The position numbers and the translations under genes were made by a program. A DNA stretch of 37,975 nt from Bacteroidales bacterium (GTDB taxonomy: Bacteria; Bacteroidota; Bacteroidia; Bacteroidales; UBA932), in NCBI GenBank assembly GCA_024692185.1, contig JAILMV010000093.1, positions 1 through 37,975 of the forward strand, written 5' to 3'. The notes beneath the pieces were generated by a model. That model searched no databases, was not told the DNA's origin, and saw nothing but the letters and a program-made list of their open reading frames with translations. Shown here in pieces: positions 25,384 through 33,857 of the stretch (positions within the stretch are counted from its first letter, which is position 1; the number at the start of each line of letters is the position of its first letter).

Positions 25384-26448
25384 ATGACAGGAAACACTAA
25401 TAAAAGATTCCTGGCCCTGGACATTCTCCGAGGCCTCACCATAGCATTCATGTGCATAGTGAACAATCCCGGAACCTGGTCGCATGTTTACGCTCCCCTG
25501 AGGCATTCTCCATGGAACGGCTGTACCCCCACCGACCTGGTTTACCCTTTCTTCATCTTCTGCATGGGGGTTGCCATGGCCTTTGCCTTCTCCAAATTCG
25601 AAGGCTTGAATGCAGCGGCAGCCAAGAAGATATTCAAACGCAGTTTCCTTATCTTCCTTACAGGTTTCCTGCTGAACATCTTTCCCTTCTATAATTTGGA
25701 CCCGGGGCATTTCAGGATACCCGGAGTCCTTCAGAGAATTGCCCTGAGCTATCTGCTGGCCTCACTGATAGTACTGGGATGCAAGAAGGACGTAAAAAAG
25801 GTCGCGGTCTGCGGAGTCGGACTCGCAGTAATGTTCACGTGTTGTCTGCTGACAGGAGGAGACCTCAGCCTGGAAGGCAACGCAGCTCGAAAGCTGGACC
25901 TTGCTGTTTTCGGAGAGAATTACATCTATCACGGATATGGGATCCCATTCGACCCCGAGGGCCTGTTGGGCACGCTTACAGGAGCGTGCACGGCCATTCT
26001 GGGCTTCCTTACCGGTTCGATGATAAAGAAAGGTACTGACGCCCGCAGCACAATCATAAAGCTGCTGGTTTCCGGCTTGCTCTGCCTCGGCGCAGGAAAG
26101 CTTCTGGACATTTGGCTTCCCATCAACAAACCACTATGGTCGGTCTCTTTCGTACTCTATGCCGGAGGATGGGCAATGCTGGCCCTCTGCCTGATTTCCT
26201 TTCTCACGGACGAACTGGGATGGAGCAAGATCTTCGTGCCGGCGCAGGCAATGGGAATGAATGCCTTGATGGCCTTCATTCTCAGCGGCTGCATAGCCAG
26301 ATTGTTTTCCGTGAGCGGATGGCACCCGGGGCAGCTCTATTTTTCCGCCAACGAACTCACATCGCTATGCTATGCATTGCTGTTCATGTTGCTCATCTTC
26401 TGCCTGCTCTGGCTGCTTTACAAAAAGAAGATATTCATCAAATTCTGA
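25384..26448 (+). CDS. DUF5009/HGSNAT-like membrane acyltransferase
   Basis: Polytopic membrane protein of 354 residues with about 9-10 hydrophobic segments. The N-terminal block LALDILRGLTIAFMCIVNNPGTW, followed by LRHSPWNGCTPTDLVYPFF, is characteristic of the heparan-alpha-glucosaminide N-acetyltransferase-like family (DUF1624/DUF5009). In this family a conserved histidine in the first loop takes part in acetyl transfer across the membrane. Substrate here is unknown: peptidoglycan, a glycan breakdown product or a surface polymer are all possible. It stands alone upstream of the glnS promoter. Confidence 0.85.
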   Translation: MTGNTNKRFLALDILRGLTIAFMCIVNNPGTWSHVYAPLRHSPWNGCTPTDLVYPFFIFCMGVAMAFAFSKFEGLNAAAAKKIFKRSFLIFLTGFLLNIFPFYNLDPGHFRIPGVLQRIALSYLLASLIVLGCKKDVKKVAVCGVGLAVMFTCCLLTGGDLSLEGNAARKLDLAVFGENYIYHGYGIPFDPEGLLGTLTGACTAILGFLTGSMIKKGTDARSTIIKLLVSGLLCLGAGKLLDIWLPINKPLWSVSFVLYAGGWAMLALCLISFLTDELGWSKIFVPAQAMGMNALMAFILSGCIARLFSVSGWHPGQLYFSANELTSLCYALLFMLLIFCLLWLLYKKKIFIKF

Positions 26449-26464
26449 TTGTCAGTGCTGCAGG

Positions 26465-26495
26465 TTGCAGGTTTACAAAATAGTTCCTATTTTTG
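26465..26495 (+). promoter_or_regulatory. Promoter of the glnS-wzx-glycan operon
   Basis: TTG at 26465-26467, 20 bases, then TATTTTTG at 26488-26495: both elements match the Bacteroidetes consensus at the right spacing. The -7 box lies 22 bases before the glnS ATG. All genes from glnS to the acyltransferase at 34838 are joined by overlaps or 1-base gaps, so this could drive six genes. Confidence 0.6.
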
Positions 26496-26517
26496 TAAGA
26501 TTTTATACAAAGCCAAA

Positions 26518-28170
26518 ATGGAAGAAGAACGCAAACTGAATTTCCTAGAAGAAATCATCGAGAATGACCTGAAGTCCGGAAAAATGGATTCAATCCTGAC
26601 CCGTTTCCCTCCGGAGCCCAATGGCTACCTGCATCTCGGCCACGCCAAGAGCCTCTGCATCAACTTCGGCCTCGCTCAGAAATATGGCGGCAAGACCAAT
26701 CTCCGCTACGACGATACAAACCCCACCAAGGAAGATACCGAATATGTAGATGCCATCAAGGAGGACATCAAATGGCTCGGCTTCCAGTGGGAGAAGGAAC
26801 TTTACGCATCCGACTACTTCGACCAGCTCTACGAGTGGGCCGAACAGCTGATAAACCGCGGCCTGGCCTATGTTGACGACCAGACCCAGGAGGAGATAAG
26901 CGCAGGGCGCGGCACCGTGGAGACTCCCGGAAAGGAGAGTCCCTGGCGCAACCGCACTCCCGAAGAGAACCTCAGGATCTTCCGCGAAATGCGCGACGGC
27001 AAGTACGCCGACGGCGAGAAAGTGCTCCGCGCAAAGATAGACATGGCACATCCCAACATGATGTTCCGCGACCCTATCCTCTACCGCATCAAACACGCAT
27101 CGCACCACCGTACCGGGGACAAATGGTGCATCTACCCGATGTACGACTACACCCACGGCCAGTGCGACTCCATCGAACATATCACCCACTCCATCTGCAC
27201 CCTCGAATTCGACGTGCACCGTCCTCTCTACGACTGGTTCATCGAGACCCTGGGAATCTTTCCCAGCCATCAGTACGAATTCGCCCGCCTCAACCTCACC
27301 TACACCCTGATGAGCAAGCGCAAGCTTCTCGAACTCGTGCAGAAAGGCCTGGTGGCAGGATGGGACGACCCCCGCATGCCTACGCTCTGCGGTGTGCGCC
27401 GCCGCGGCTATACCGCTGAGGCCCTGAAGATGTTCTGCGACAAGATCGGTGTCAGCAAGCGCGACCAGCTGATGGATATCCAGCTGCTGGAATGGTGCGT
27501 AAGGCAGGACCTCAACGCCCGTTCCAACCGCTACATGGTAGTTCAGGATCCCATAAAGCTTACCATCACCAACTATCCTGAAGGCCAGGTAGAATGGTTC
27601 GACTGCCCTCTCAACCCGGCAGAACCCGAAGGAGCCACCCGCAAGGTCCCCTTCACCCGCGAACTCTACATCGAGCGCGCCGACTTCATGGAAGATGCTC
27701 CCAAGAAATTCTTCCGCCTCAAACCTGAGGGAGAAGTGCGCCTGAAATATACCTACATCATCAAGTGCGAAGAGGTAATAAAAGACGCCGAGGGCAATAT
27801 CGTCGAGCTGAAGTGCAGCTACGACCCTTCTACCCGTCCCGGCAACGGCGAATGGCGTTCCGTCAAGGGTACCATCCACTGGGTCAGCACACAGTTCGCA
27901 AAGGAAATCACCCTGCGCAACTACGACCGTCTCTTCACCCTTGCGGATATGAGCCAGGTTCCCGAGGACAAGGACTACAAGGACTTCCTCAACCCAGAAT
28001 CCCTGGTGGTTGCCAAGGCTTATGCGGAGCCCGCGCTGCTGGAAGATGCTTCCGGAATAGCAGTACAGTTCGAACGCACAGGCTACTACATCAAGGACAA
28101 AGACTCCACTGAGAAAGAACCCATATTCAACAAGACTACATCCCTCAAGGATTCATATAAGCCTGAATAA
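26518..28170 (+). CDS. glnS: Glutaminyl-tRNA synthetase
   Basis: Class I aminoacyl-tRNA synthetase charging tRNA-Gln. The 550-residue protein has the HIGH-type motif in PPEPNGYLHLGHAKS (31-45), the KMSKS-type motif LMSKRK and a GlnRS-type anticodon-binding beta-barrel ending (YDRLFTLADM, FERTGYYIKDKDS). PEPNGYLHLGHAKS favours GlnRS over GluRS. The track ORF starts 23 codons earlier inside the promoter region; ATG 26518 agrees with promoter position and conserved length. Codon use is strongly biased (many CGC Arg), as expected for high expression. Its stop overlaps the flippase start (TAATG). Confidence 0.96.
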   Translation: MEEERKLNFLEEIIENDLKSGKMDSILTRFPPEPNGYLHLGHAKSLCINFGLAQKYGGKTNLRYDDTNPTKEDTEYVDAIKEDIKWLGFQWEKELYASDYFDQLYEWAEQLINRGLAYVDDQTQEEISAGRGTVETPGKESPWRNRTPEENLRIFREMRDGKYADGEKVLRAKIDMAHPNMMFRDPILYRIKHASHHRTGDKWCIYPMYDYTHGQCDSIEHITHSICTLEFDVHRPLYDWFIETLGIFPSHQYEFARLNLTYTLMSKRKLLELVQKGLVAGWDDPRMPTLCGVRRRGYTAEALKMFCDKIGVSKRDQLMDIQLLEWCVRQDLNARSNRYMVVQDPIKLTITNYPEGQVEWFDCPLNPAEPEGATRKVPFTRELYIERADFMEDAPKKFFRLKPEGEVRLKYTYIIKCEEVIKDAEGNIVELKCSYDPSTRPGNGEWRSVKGTIHWVSTQFAKEITLRNYDRLFTLADMSQVPEDKDYKDFLNPESLVVAKAYAEPALLEDASGIAVQFERTGYYIKDKDSTEKEPIFNKTTSLKDSYKPE

Positions 28171-29690
28171 TGGCAGGGCAGAACATATCGGAGAACAGCA
28201 GAAGGATCGCACGCAATACGGTCCTTCTGTATTTCCGAATGTTCCTTTTGCTGATTGTAGGCCTGTTCACCTCCAGGGTGATACTCAGGACCCTCGGTTT
28301 CGAGGATATGGGTATTTACAACGTGGTCGCCAGTGCAGTGACCATGTTCCTTATCGTTACCCAGTCTCTCTCTACTGCTATCAGCCGATTCATCACTTTC
28401 ACCTTGGGAGAAGCAGTTCCGGGCAAGTCCAAAAGGGTGTTCTCGACCAGCATTATAATTGTGGCAATCCTGGCCATAGTAATCATACTCCTTGGCGAAA
28501 CACTAGGTCTGGCCTATGTCCACCATTGGGCTAAAATCCCCGCGGAAAGGGTGCCGGCAGCCGTATGGGTGCTGCACGCATCGCTGGCTGTCATGGTAAT
28601 CAACCTGTTCAGCGTTCCCTTCAATGCCGAAATCGTTGCCCACGAACATATGAAGGCTTTCGCCTACATAAGCATAGTCGAAGCCCTGCTCAAACTGGCC
28701 GTGGCGATCAGCCTGATGTATGCTCCAAGCGACAAATTGATCACCTATGCCTTGCTGCTGGTGCTGGTCGCCCTAAGTGTCAGAGGACTGTATGCGCTTT
28801 ACTGCAAACGCTACGAGGAATGCAAGGGCAAGCTACTCTTCGACAGAAGCATATTCAAGGAAATGTGCTCTTTTGCCGGCTGGAATTTCTTCGGAGTAAT
28901 CCCTTCCGTACTGAACACGCATGGTGTAGGAATAGCTACCAACCAGTTCTTCTCCCTCGCGGTGAACGCTGCCCGTAACCAGACTACCCAGGTAGAAGGA
29001 ATAGTAAGGCAATTCGTGAACAGTTTCACGACGGCACTGAATCCGCAGATTACCAAGTCCTACGCAGAGGGCAAACTCGACTACTGCTATCATCTGGTGT
29101 GTACGGGAGCCCGGTATTCCTGGTTCCTGATGTTATTCTTTGCCATCCCCCTGTTATTCGAGTCCGATATGCTGATGCATCTGTGGTTGGGAGAATATCC
29201 CATATACACCGATGTTTTCGTGAAGATTGCAATCTTCGCCCAGATGGTGGATATGCTCGGCTCCTCGATGGCTGTGCTTTCGATGGCAACGGGTGAGGTA
29301 AAACGCTATTATCAGATAGTGGGAGGCATAACCCTGGCAGTACTTCCGATATCCATACTTTGTTTCTCTTTGGGTTCGTCGCCGGCGGCCTCCTACATAG
29401 TCTATCTTGCAGTATATGCATTGCTGATAGTGGCCAAATGCCTGGTACTGCAAAAGCAGATACACTTCCCTTCCGTACGTTTCTACAAGGAAGTCATCCT
29501 CCGGATACTTCCGGTGAGCATCGCAGCGATCGCCACCACTGCAATAGTCTGGATACTGCTGCCTGGCGGATGGCTGCGCCTTATTCTGGTATTATTGGTC
29601 AGCACGCTTTCCATAATCGCATACACCTGGCTCTGGGGTTCCACTCCCGGGGAAAGAGAATTCGCCCTATCTTATATCCGAAGGAAATGA
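28170..29690 (+). CDS. Wzx-type polysaccharide flippase (MOP superfamily)
   Basis: The 506-residue protein has about 12-14 membrane helices. The N-terminus (VGLFTSRVILRTLGFEDMGIYNVV) resembles the O-antigen/exopolysaccharide flippases of Bacteroidetes (PF01943/PF13440-like). Such proteins move undecaprenyl-linked glycan units across the inner membrane. Overlaps couple it to glnS upstream (TAATG) and the nitroreductase-like gene downstream (ATGA). Arginine codons shift from CGC in glnS to more AGA/AGG, consistent with lower expression or a more recent insertion. With only one glycosyltransferase nearby, the glycan is likely small or partly made by distant genes. Confidence 0.88.
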   Translation: MAGQNISENSRRIARNTVLLYFRMFLLLIVGLFTSRVILRTLGFEDMGIYNVVASAVTMFLIVTQSLSTAISRFITFTLGEAVPGKSKRVFSTSIIIVAILAIVIILLGETLGLAYVHHWAKIPAERVPAAVWVLHASLAVMVINLFSVPFNAEIVAHEHMKAFAYISIVEALLKLAVAISLMYAPSDKLITYALLLVLVALSVRGLYALYCKRYEECKGKLLFDRSIFKEMCSFAGWNFFGVIPSVLNTHGVGIATNQFFSLAVNAARNQTTQVEGIVRQFVNSFTTALNPQITKSYAEGKLDYCYHLVCTGARYSWFLMLFFAIPLLFESDMLMHLWLGEYPIYTDVFVKIAIFAQMVDMLGSSMAVLSMATGEVKRYYQIVGGITLAVLPISILCFSLGSSPAASYIVYLAVYALLIVAKCLVLQKQIHFPSVRFYKEVILRILPVSIAAIATTAIVWILLPGGWLRLILVLLVSTLSIIAYTWLWGSTPGEREFALSYIRRK

Positions 29691-30643
29691 CAGTTTACGG
29701 ACATTTGAAGAATTACTTCCAGGCAAGGAGGAAGATGCTCGCGGATTCATGGCAGATGTTCCGGGAAAACCTGAAGTATAATGCATCCATACGCAGTTCG
29801 AAGGATCCCGACAAACTCTGCTATATGATTCTCCGCGAGGCACACACCCTGGAAAAAGGAATGTCCCTCAGGGAACCTCGCCAAGGCTTCGGGAAGCAGA
29901 AAGCGGAGCATCTGATGGAGAGGATGGAAGAATATGCTGGAAGATACGGATACAATCCGGCAGTCTCCAATGCCCTGTCCATACTGGAAGGATATCTGCA
30001 GTTCTCCAGGGAGTCCGGAGAAAACATGGATATGCTTTCCGAGCGCTTCCGGAATCTACTGGAAAAGTTCGGAAATCCTGATTATCCCCGCACGGACTGC
30101 ACCATCGTAATGGAAGAGTTCAAGACGGGCAGCTTCGAGGACGTGATACTGGGACGCCACTCCTGCAGATATTTCAAGAAAAAGGAAGTGGGCGTAGAAG
30201 TCATAAACAAGGCTCTGGAACTGGCCAGCCATACCCCCTCTGCCTGTAACCGCCAAGCCTGGAGGACGCATGTGTTCTCGGAAGAGGCCTGCGCTAAGCT
30301 TCTTGAATGGCAGGGAGGATGCCGCGGTTTCGAAGACGAACCCGCAGCCTGCATACTGGTAACGGCGGACAGGAAAGCTTTCCTCCACTACGAAATGTTC
30401 CAGCCTTACATAGACGGCGGAATGTATGCGATGAACCTTATCAACTGCCTACAGAGCCTGTCCTTGGCAACCATTCCCCTGTCCTGCGGATTCCATTCGG
30501 ACAAGCTTGCGGCTCTCCGAGGATTCGGCATCCCGGCGAACGAAGTCCCGATAGTAATAATAGGCCTGGGCTATCCTGAAGATAAAGTCAGAGTGGCCGC
30601 CTCCATAAGAAAACAGATAAGCGAAACCAATACCTTCCACTGA
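29687..30643 (+). CDS. Nitroreductase-like protein of surface-glycan loci
   Basis: The 318-residue protein consists of an N-terminal helical region (about 1-140) and a nitroreductase-fold domain (about 145-305). The domain shows the FMN-phosphate-type motif GRHSCRYF, ASHTPSACNRQAW, and a helix/loop around DGGMYAMNLINCLQSLSLATIPLSCG. The family normally binds FMN and reduces substrates with NAD(P)H. Similar proteins with a long N-terminal extension occur beside polysaccharide pyruvyltransferases in Bacteroidetes glycan loci, with no settled role. The track ORF runs back to 29360, but only ATG 29687 clears the flippase gene (ATGA overlap). Its stop overlaps the next start (TGATG). Confidence 0.83.
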   Translation: MTVYGHLKNYFQARRKMLADSWQMFRENLKYNASIRSSKDPDKLCYMILREAHTLEKGMSLREPRQGFGKQKAEHLMERMEEYAGRYGYNPAVSNALSILEGYLQFSRESGENMDMLSERFRNLLEKFGNPDYPRTDCTIVMEEFKTGSFEDVILGRHSCRYFKKKEVGVEVINKALELASHTPSACNRQAWRTHVFSEEACAKLLEWQGGCRGFEDEPAACILVTADRKAFLHYEMFQPYIDGGMYAMNLINCLQSLSLATIPLSCGFHSDKLAALRGFGIPANEVPIVIIGLGYPEDKVRVAASIRKQISETNTFH

Positions 30644-32688
30644 TGAATCTGCTCCTGATAGACCAGCCCATCCGCAACCGCGGTGACGAGTCTGCGCACA
30701 AAGCCCTTGTACGCAGCTTGCTCAAAGCTGATGCATCTTGGACCATAACAGTTCCCTATCGTTACGATACTGCTGCTATGGAGCCTATGATGGTGGCTGA
30801 TCCCAGAGTAGAATATATCCAGGTAAAAGCTGACCTCTTCTCATACAGATGCCGCAGACTGGGCCAGAACCACGGATTCCGGCTTGCCTGGCATCTGGAT
30901 CCGGCCATCAGGAAGATGATCCGCCTCTATAGGAAGGCCGATTATGTGGTGGCCGCGCCAGGAGGCATCAATCTGGGAGGATTCCAAGACTGGAGGCATC
31001 TGTTTTTCCTGGAACTGGCCAAATATCTGGGCAAGCCCCTGCTTTACCCCGGCAGGTCGATAGGTCCCTTCCCTGAGAACACTCCGGAACAGAAGAGATT
31101 CCACTGCAAGGCACAGGAGATCATCTCCTATATGAGATTCATTTCCCTGAGAGACAGAAGGTCGGAGGAATATGCTCCCGGAGCCATTCCAACCCTGGAC
31201 AGCGCCTTCATCGAGTCGCCGGAAACGGAATTACCCCCCATTCCCGAAGGGCCCTATGTGGTTTTCGTGCCTAACGAGCTCGTCTGGCACTATGCCTTCA
31301 GGAACATCGCTCCTGAAAAGATCAAAGACTTCTACATTTCCATTGCCGGGCTAATCCATTCCCGCTATCCTGGCCACCGTATAATCTATCTGCCGCAACT
31401 GTACGCCGGCAGCGTCGCTATCGAGCATGACCGGGATTATTTCCTGTCCATTTGTTCCGGCGACGATTTCGTGGCGCCCGAAACTTGGAGCTCCGACATC
31501 CAACAGCAATTGATCAAAGCGGCCGCCTGCGTCGTAGGAGCACGCTACCATTCCATAGTATTCGCCATCAACAATGCCGTTCCCTTTGTAGCACTGAGCT
31601 ATGAACATAAGATGGCCGGGTTGTGCGAAAGCCTGGGATTCAGCTACATCGACATAAGCAAAGCATTCGACGGGTCCGCCGACCTGCTTCCGGACATCGA
31701 CAAGGCCCTTGCCAGTCCTCAATCCGACAAGACCAAGAGCATAGAAGCAAAGAGCATCGCCAGGAATGGCTTCAAGGCCCTTCTTGATTTCCTTCAGGGG
31801 AAGAACAGCATAAGCGTAATCGTTCCCAACTACAACCATGCCCCCTTCCTGGAACAAAGGCTGGATTCCATTTTCAAGCAGACGCTTGCCCCCGACGAGG
31901 TAATAGTGCTGGACGATGCATCCACGGACGATTCCGTCAATATCATCAAGGCTTACGGGAAAGGGATAAAACTGATAGTCAACGAGCTGAATGGAGGCTC
32001 CCCCTTCCTCCAGTGGAAGAAGGGCCTGGCAGCAGCAAGTGGGCGCTTGGTCTGGATAGCAGAAAGTGACGATTTTGCAGATGAATGCTTCCTCGAGAAA
32101 GCAGTCGCTCCTTTCATCAGCGATCCTTCCTGCAGCATGTCGTTCGTGCGTTCCCTGCTCTGCGATGCGGAAGGCAAGGACACGCACGTCCACCCGAACC
32201 AGATAAAAATGGACAAGGCCTTCGGAATGGAAGGAGATAAGTTCATCCGGCGTTATCTTGCCAAAAAGAACACTGTGGTAAATGCCAGTTCCGTACTCTT
32301 TTGCAGGAAAGACGCTTTGGAAACGGAAAATGGCTACGAGAATTACGGCGGCGCAGGAGACATCCTGTTCTGGTCGGGCGTAGCGGGCAAAGGAAAGGTT
32401 TACTATACTCCTGCACCCCTGAATCATTTCCGCCAGCACGGGAACAACCGGACAAAAGAAGATGCCATCAATGGCAGAGGCGAGAAAGAAGCCCTGAAGA
32501 TAAGCAGGAAGATGCGGGAAGAGGGCTACCTGAGCCGTTGGGACCTGTTTAAGATAAGGACATACCACTATTCTAAGCTATATTATGGCACTGAAAACGC
32601 TGACCCGGAACTGTTGAAAGAATGGGGAAGCTTCCCTGTGAGAATAGCTTCGTCACTTAAAAGATTAATCGCCAAATACGATTTTTGA
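30643..32688 (+). CDS. Polysaccharide pyruvyltransferase fused to a family 2 glycosyltransferase
   Basis: The 681-residue protein carries two enzymes. Residues about 1-365 match polysaccharide pyruvyltransferases (NRGDESAHKALV near the start, APGGINLGGFQDW, LYPGRSIGPFPENT, VVGARYHSIVFAINNAVPF), which add ketal pyruvate from PEP to sugars. Residues about 388-600 form a GT-A family 2 domain: SVIVPNYNHAPFLEQRLDSI, then VLDDAST near 425, and the DXD-like AESDD near 474. A basic C-terminal tail follows. The frame is continuous across the junction, with no internal stop. The protein could add a sugar and pyruvylate the same glycan. It is coupled to the nitroreductase-like gene. Confidence 0.88.
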   Translation: MNLLLIDQPIRNRGDESAHKALVRSLLKADASWTITVPYRYDTAAMEPMMVADPRVEYIQVKADLFSYRCRRLGQNHGFRLAWHLDPAIRKMIRLYRKADYVVAAPGGINLGGFQDWRHLFFLELAKYLGKPLLYPGRSIGPFPENTPEQKRFHCKAQEIISYMRFISLRDRRSEEYAPGAIPTLDSAFIESPETELPPIPEGPYVVFVPNELVWHYAFRNIAPEKIKDFYISIAGLIHSRYPGHRIIYLPQLYAGSVAIEHDRDYFLSICSGDDFVAPETWSSDIQQQLIKAAACVVGARYHSIVFAINNAVPFVALSYEHKMAGLCESLGFSYIDISKAFDGSADLLPDIDKALASPQSDKTKSIEAKSIARNGFKALLDFLQGKNSISVIVPNYNHAPFLEQRLDSIFKQTLAPDEVIVLDDASTDDSVNIIKAYGKGIKLIVNELNGGSPFLQWKKGLAAASGRLVWIAESDDFADECFLEKAVAPFISDPSCSMSFVRSLLCDAEGKDTHVHPNQIKMDKAFGMEGDKFIRRYLAKKNTVVNASSVLFCRKDALETENGYENYGGAGDILFWSGVAGKGKVYYTPAPLNHFRQHGNNRTKEDAINGRGEKEALKISRKMREEGYLSRWDLFKIRTYHYSKLYYGTENADPELLKEWGSFPVRIASSLKRLIAKYDF

Positions 32689-32689
32689 T

Positions 32690-33856
32690 ATGAGCACTTT
32701 AACCATTGCAATTCTAATCATCGCCTATTGCGTAATTCCCGCCGGAGTACTCTGGCTCTGCAGGAAAGTGAAATGGATAGGGAAAATCGGTCCCATCCTG
32801 ATGCTTTATTTCCTCGGTGCCATCATTGCCAACATCGGCATACTCCCCTCGGGCGAAGAAACACTCAAGGTACAGAACCTCCTGTCCAACGCCATGATTC
32901 CCCTGGCCATCCCGCTGATGCTTTTCAGTTTCACCTTCCGCAAGAGTGAGACCCGCGACCAGCTGATAGCCATGATAACCGGGCTGGTGGCCGTCGTAGT
33001 GGCCGTCGTGGCAGGCTATCCCATCTTCAGCCCCCATATCCCCGATGCACCCCAGGTGGCCGGAATGTACACGGCCTGCCTTACCGGTGGTACGGTGAAC
33101 ATGGCCGCCGTGAGCAAGATGCTCGGCGTGGATGGCCAGCAGTATGCGCTGCTGAACACCTACGACATGATGGTATCCTTCACCTATCTGGTCTTCATAA
33201 TGGCCATAGGAATACGCCTGGCCCGCAAATGGCTGCCCGTAAAGACCCTGGACAATTACGACGAGAAGGCCGTGCGCGAAGCCGGAGAGGAAAAGAATCC
33301 CTACAAGGGCCTCTTCAGCAAGAAAGGCATCTTCTCCAACGCCCTTCCATTGCTGGGAATAACCCTGATAGTGGTAGGACTCAGCGCCGGAATCGCAGTC
33401 GGTCTTTCCAAGTTGCTACCCGGGACCTTCATGATGTTTTTCATACTTGCCATCACCACCATCAGCATAGCAGCGTCTTTCTGGAAACCCGTACATAAAT
33501 ACGAGTACGGCTACGATATGGGAATGTATTTCATCTACATCTTCTCCCTGGTGGTAGCCTCTATGGCGGACGTGCGCGCCCTGGACTTTACCGGAGCCCT
33601 CTGGATAGTGGGATTCCTCTTCTTCATGGAGGTCATCTCCCTCTCCCTCCAGCTGCTTTCCGCAAAGTTCTTCAAGGTGGATGCCGACACCGCGGTGATA
33701 GCCTCCGTGACATATATCAACTCCCCGCCCTTCGTGCCAATGATCGCAGCCTCCATGCGCAACAGCCGCGTGCTGATGCCGGGACTCAGCATCGGCATCA
33801 TAGGTTATGCCGTGGGCAATTACCTGGGAGTATTGATAAGCGGCCTGCTTGGATAA
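32690..33856 (+). CDS. DUF819 family membrane protein
   Basis: The 388-residue polytopic protein has roughly 10 hydrophobic segments. Features typical of DUF819 (YjcL-like) are the glycine-rich GMYTACLTGGTVNMAAVSKMLG and the C-terminal TYINSPPFVPMIAASM. The family is regarded as a secondary transporter, with substrate unknown. It begins one base after the pyruvyltransferase/GT2 stop and ends one base before the next ATG, so it is probably in the same transcript. No sequence feature ties it to glycan synthesis. Confidence 0.85.
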   Translation: MSTLTIAILIIAYCVIPAGVLWLCRKVKWIGKIGPILMLYFLGAIIANIGILPSGEETLKVQNLLSNAMIPLAIPLMLFSFTFRKSETRDQLIAMITGLVAVVVAVVAGYPIFSPHIPDAPQVAGMYTACLTGGTVNMAAVSKMLGVDGQQYALLNTYDMMVSFTYLVFIMAIGIRLARKWLPVKTLDNYDEKAVREAGEEKNPYKGLFSKKGIFSNALPLLGITLIVVGLSAGIAVGLSKLLPGTFMMFFILAITTISIAASFWKPVHKYEYGYDMGMYFIYIFSLVVASMADVRALDFTGALWIVGFLFFMEVISLSLQLLSAKFFKVDADTAVIASVTYINSPPFVPMIAASMRNSRVLMPGLSIGIIGYAVGNYLGVLISGLLG

Positions 33857-33857
33857 T

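Noticed and set aside
26590-27879. 429-codon open frame on the minus strand
   Set aside because: Antisense to glnS with no recognisable motif. The sense strand is unmistakably GlnRS.
29360-29686. Extended N-terminus of the nitroreductase-like protein
   Set aside because: It lies inside the flippase gene in another frame and shows no conserved pattern; ATG 29687 gives a standard ATGA junction.
31351-32568. 405-codon open frame on the minus strand
   Set aside because: Antisense to the pyruvyltransferase/GT2 fusion; no start region, motif or promoter supports it.
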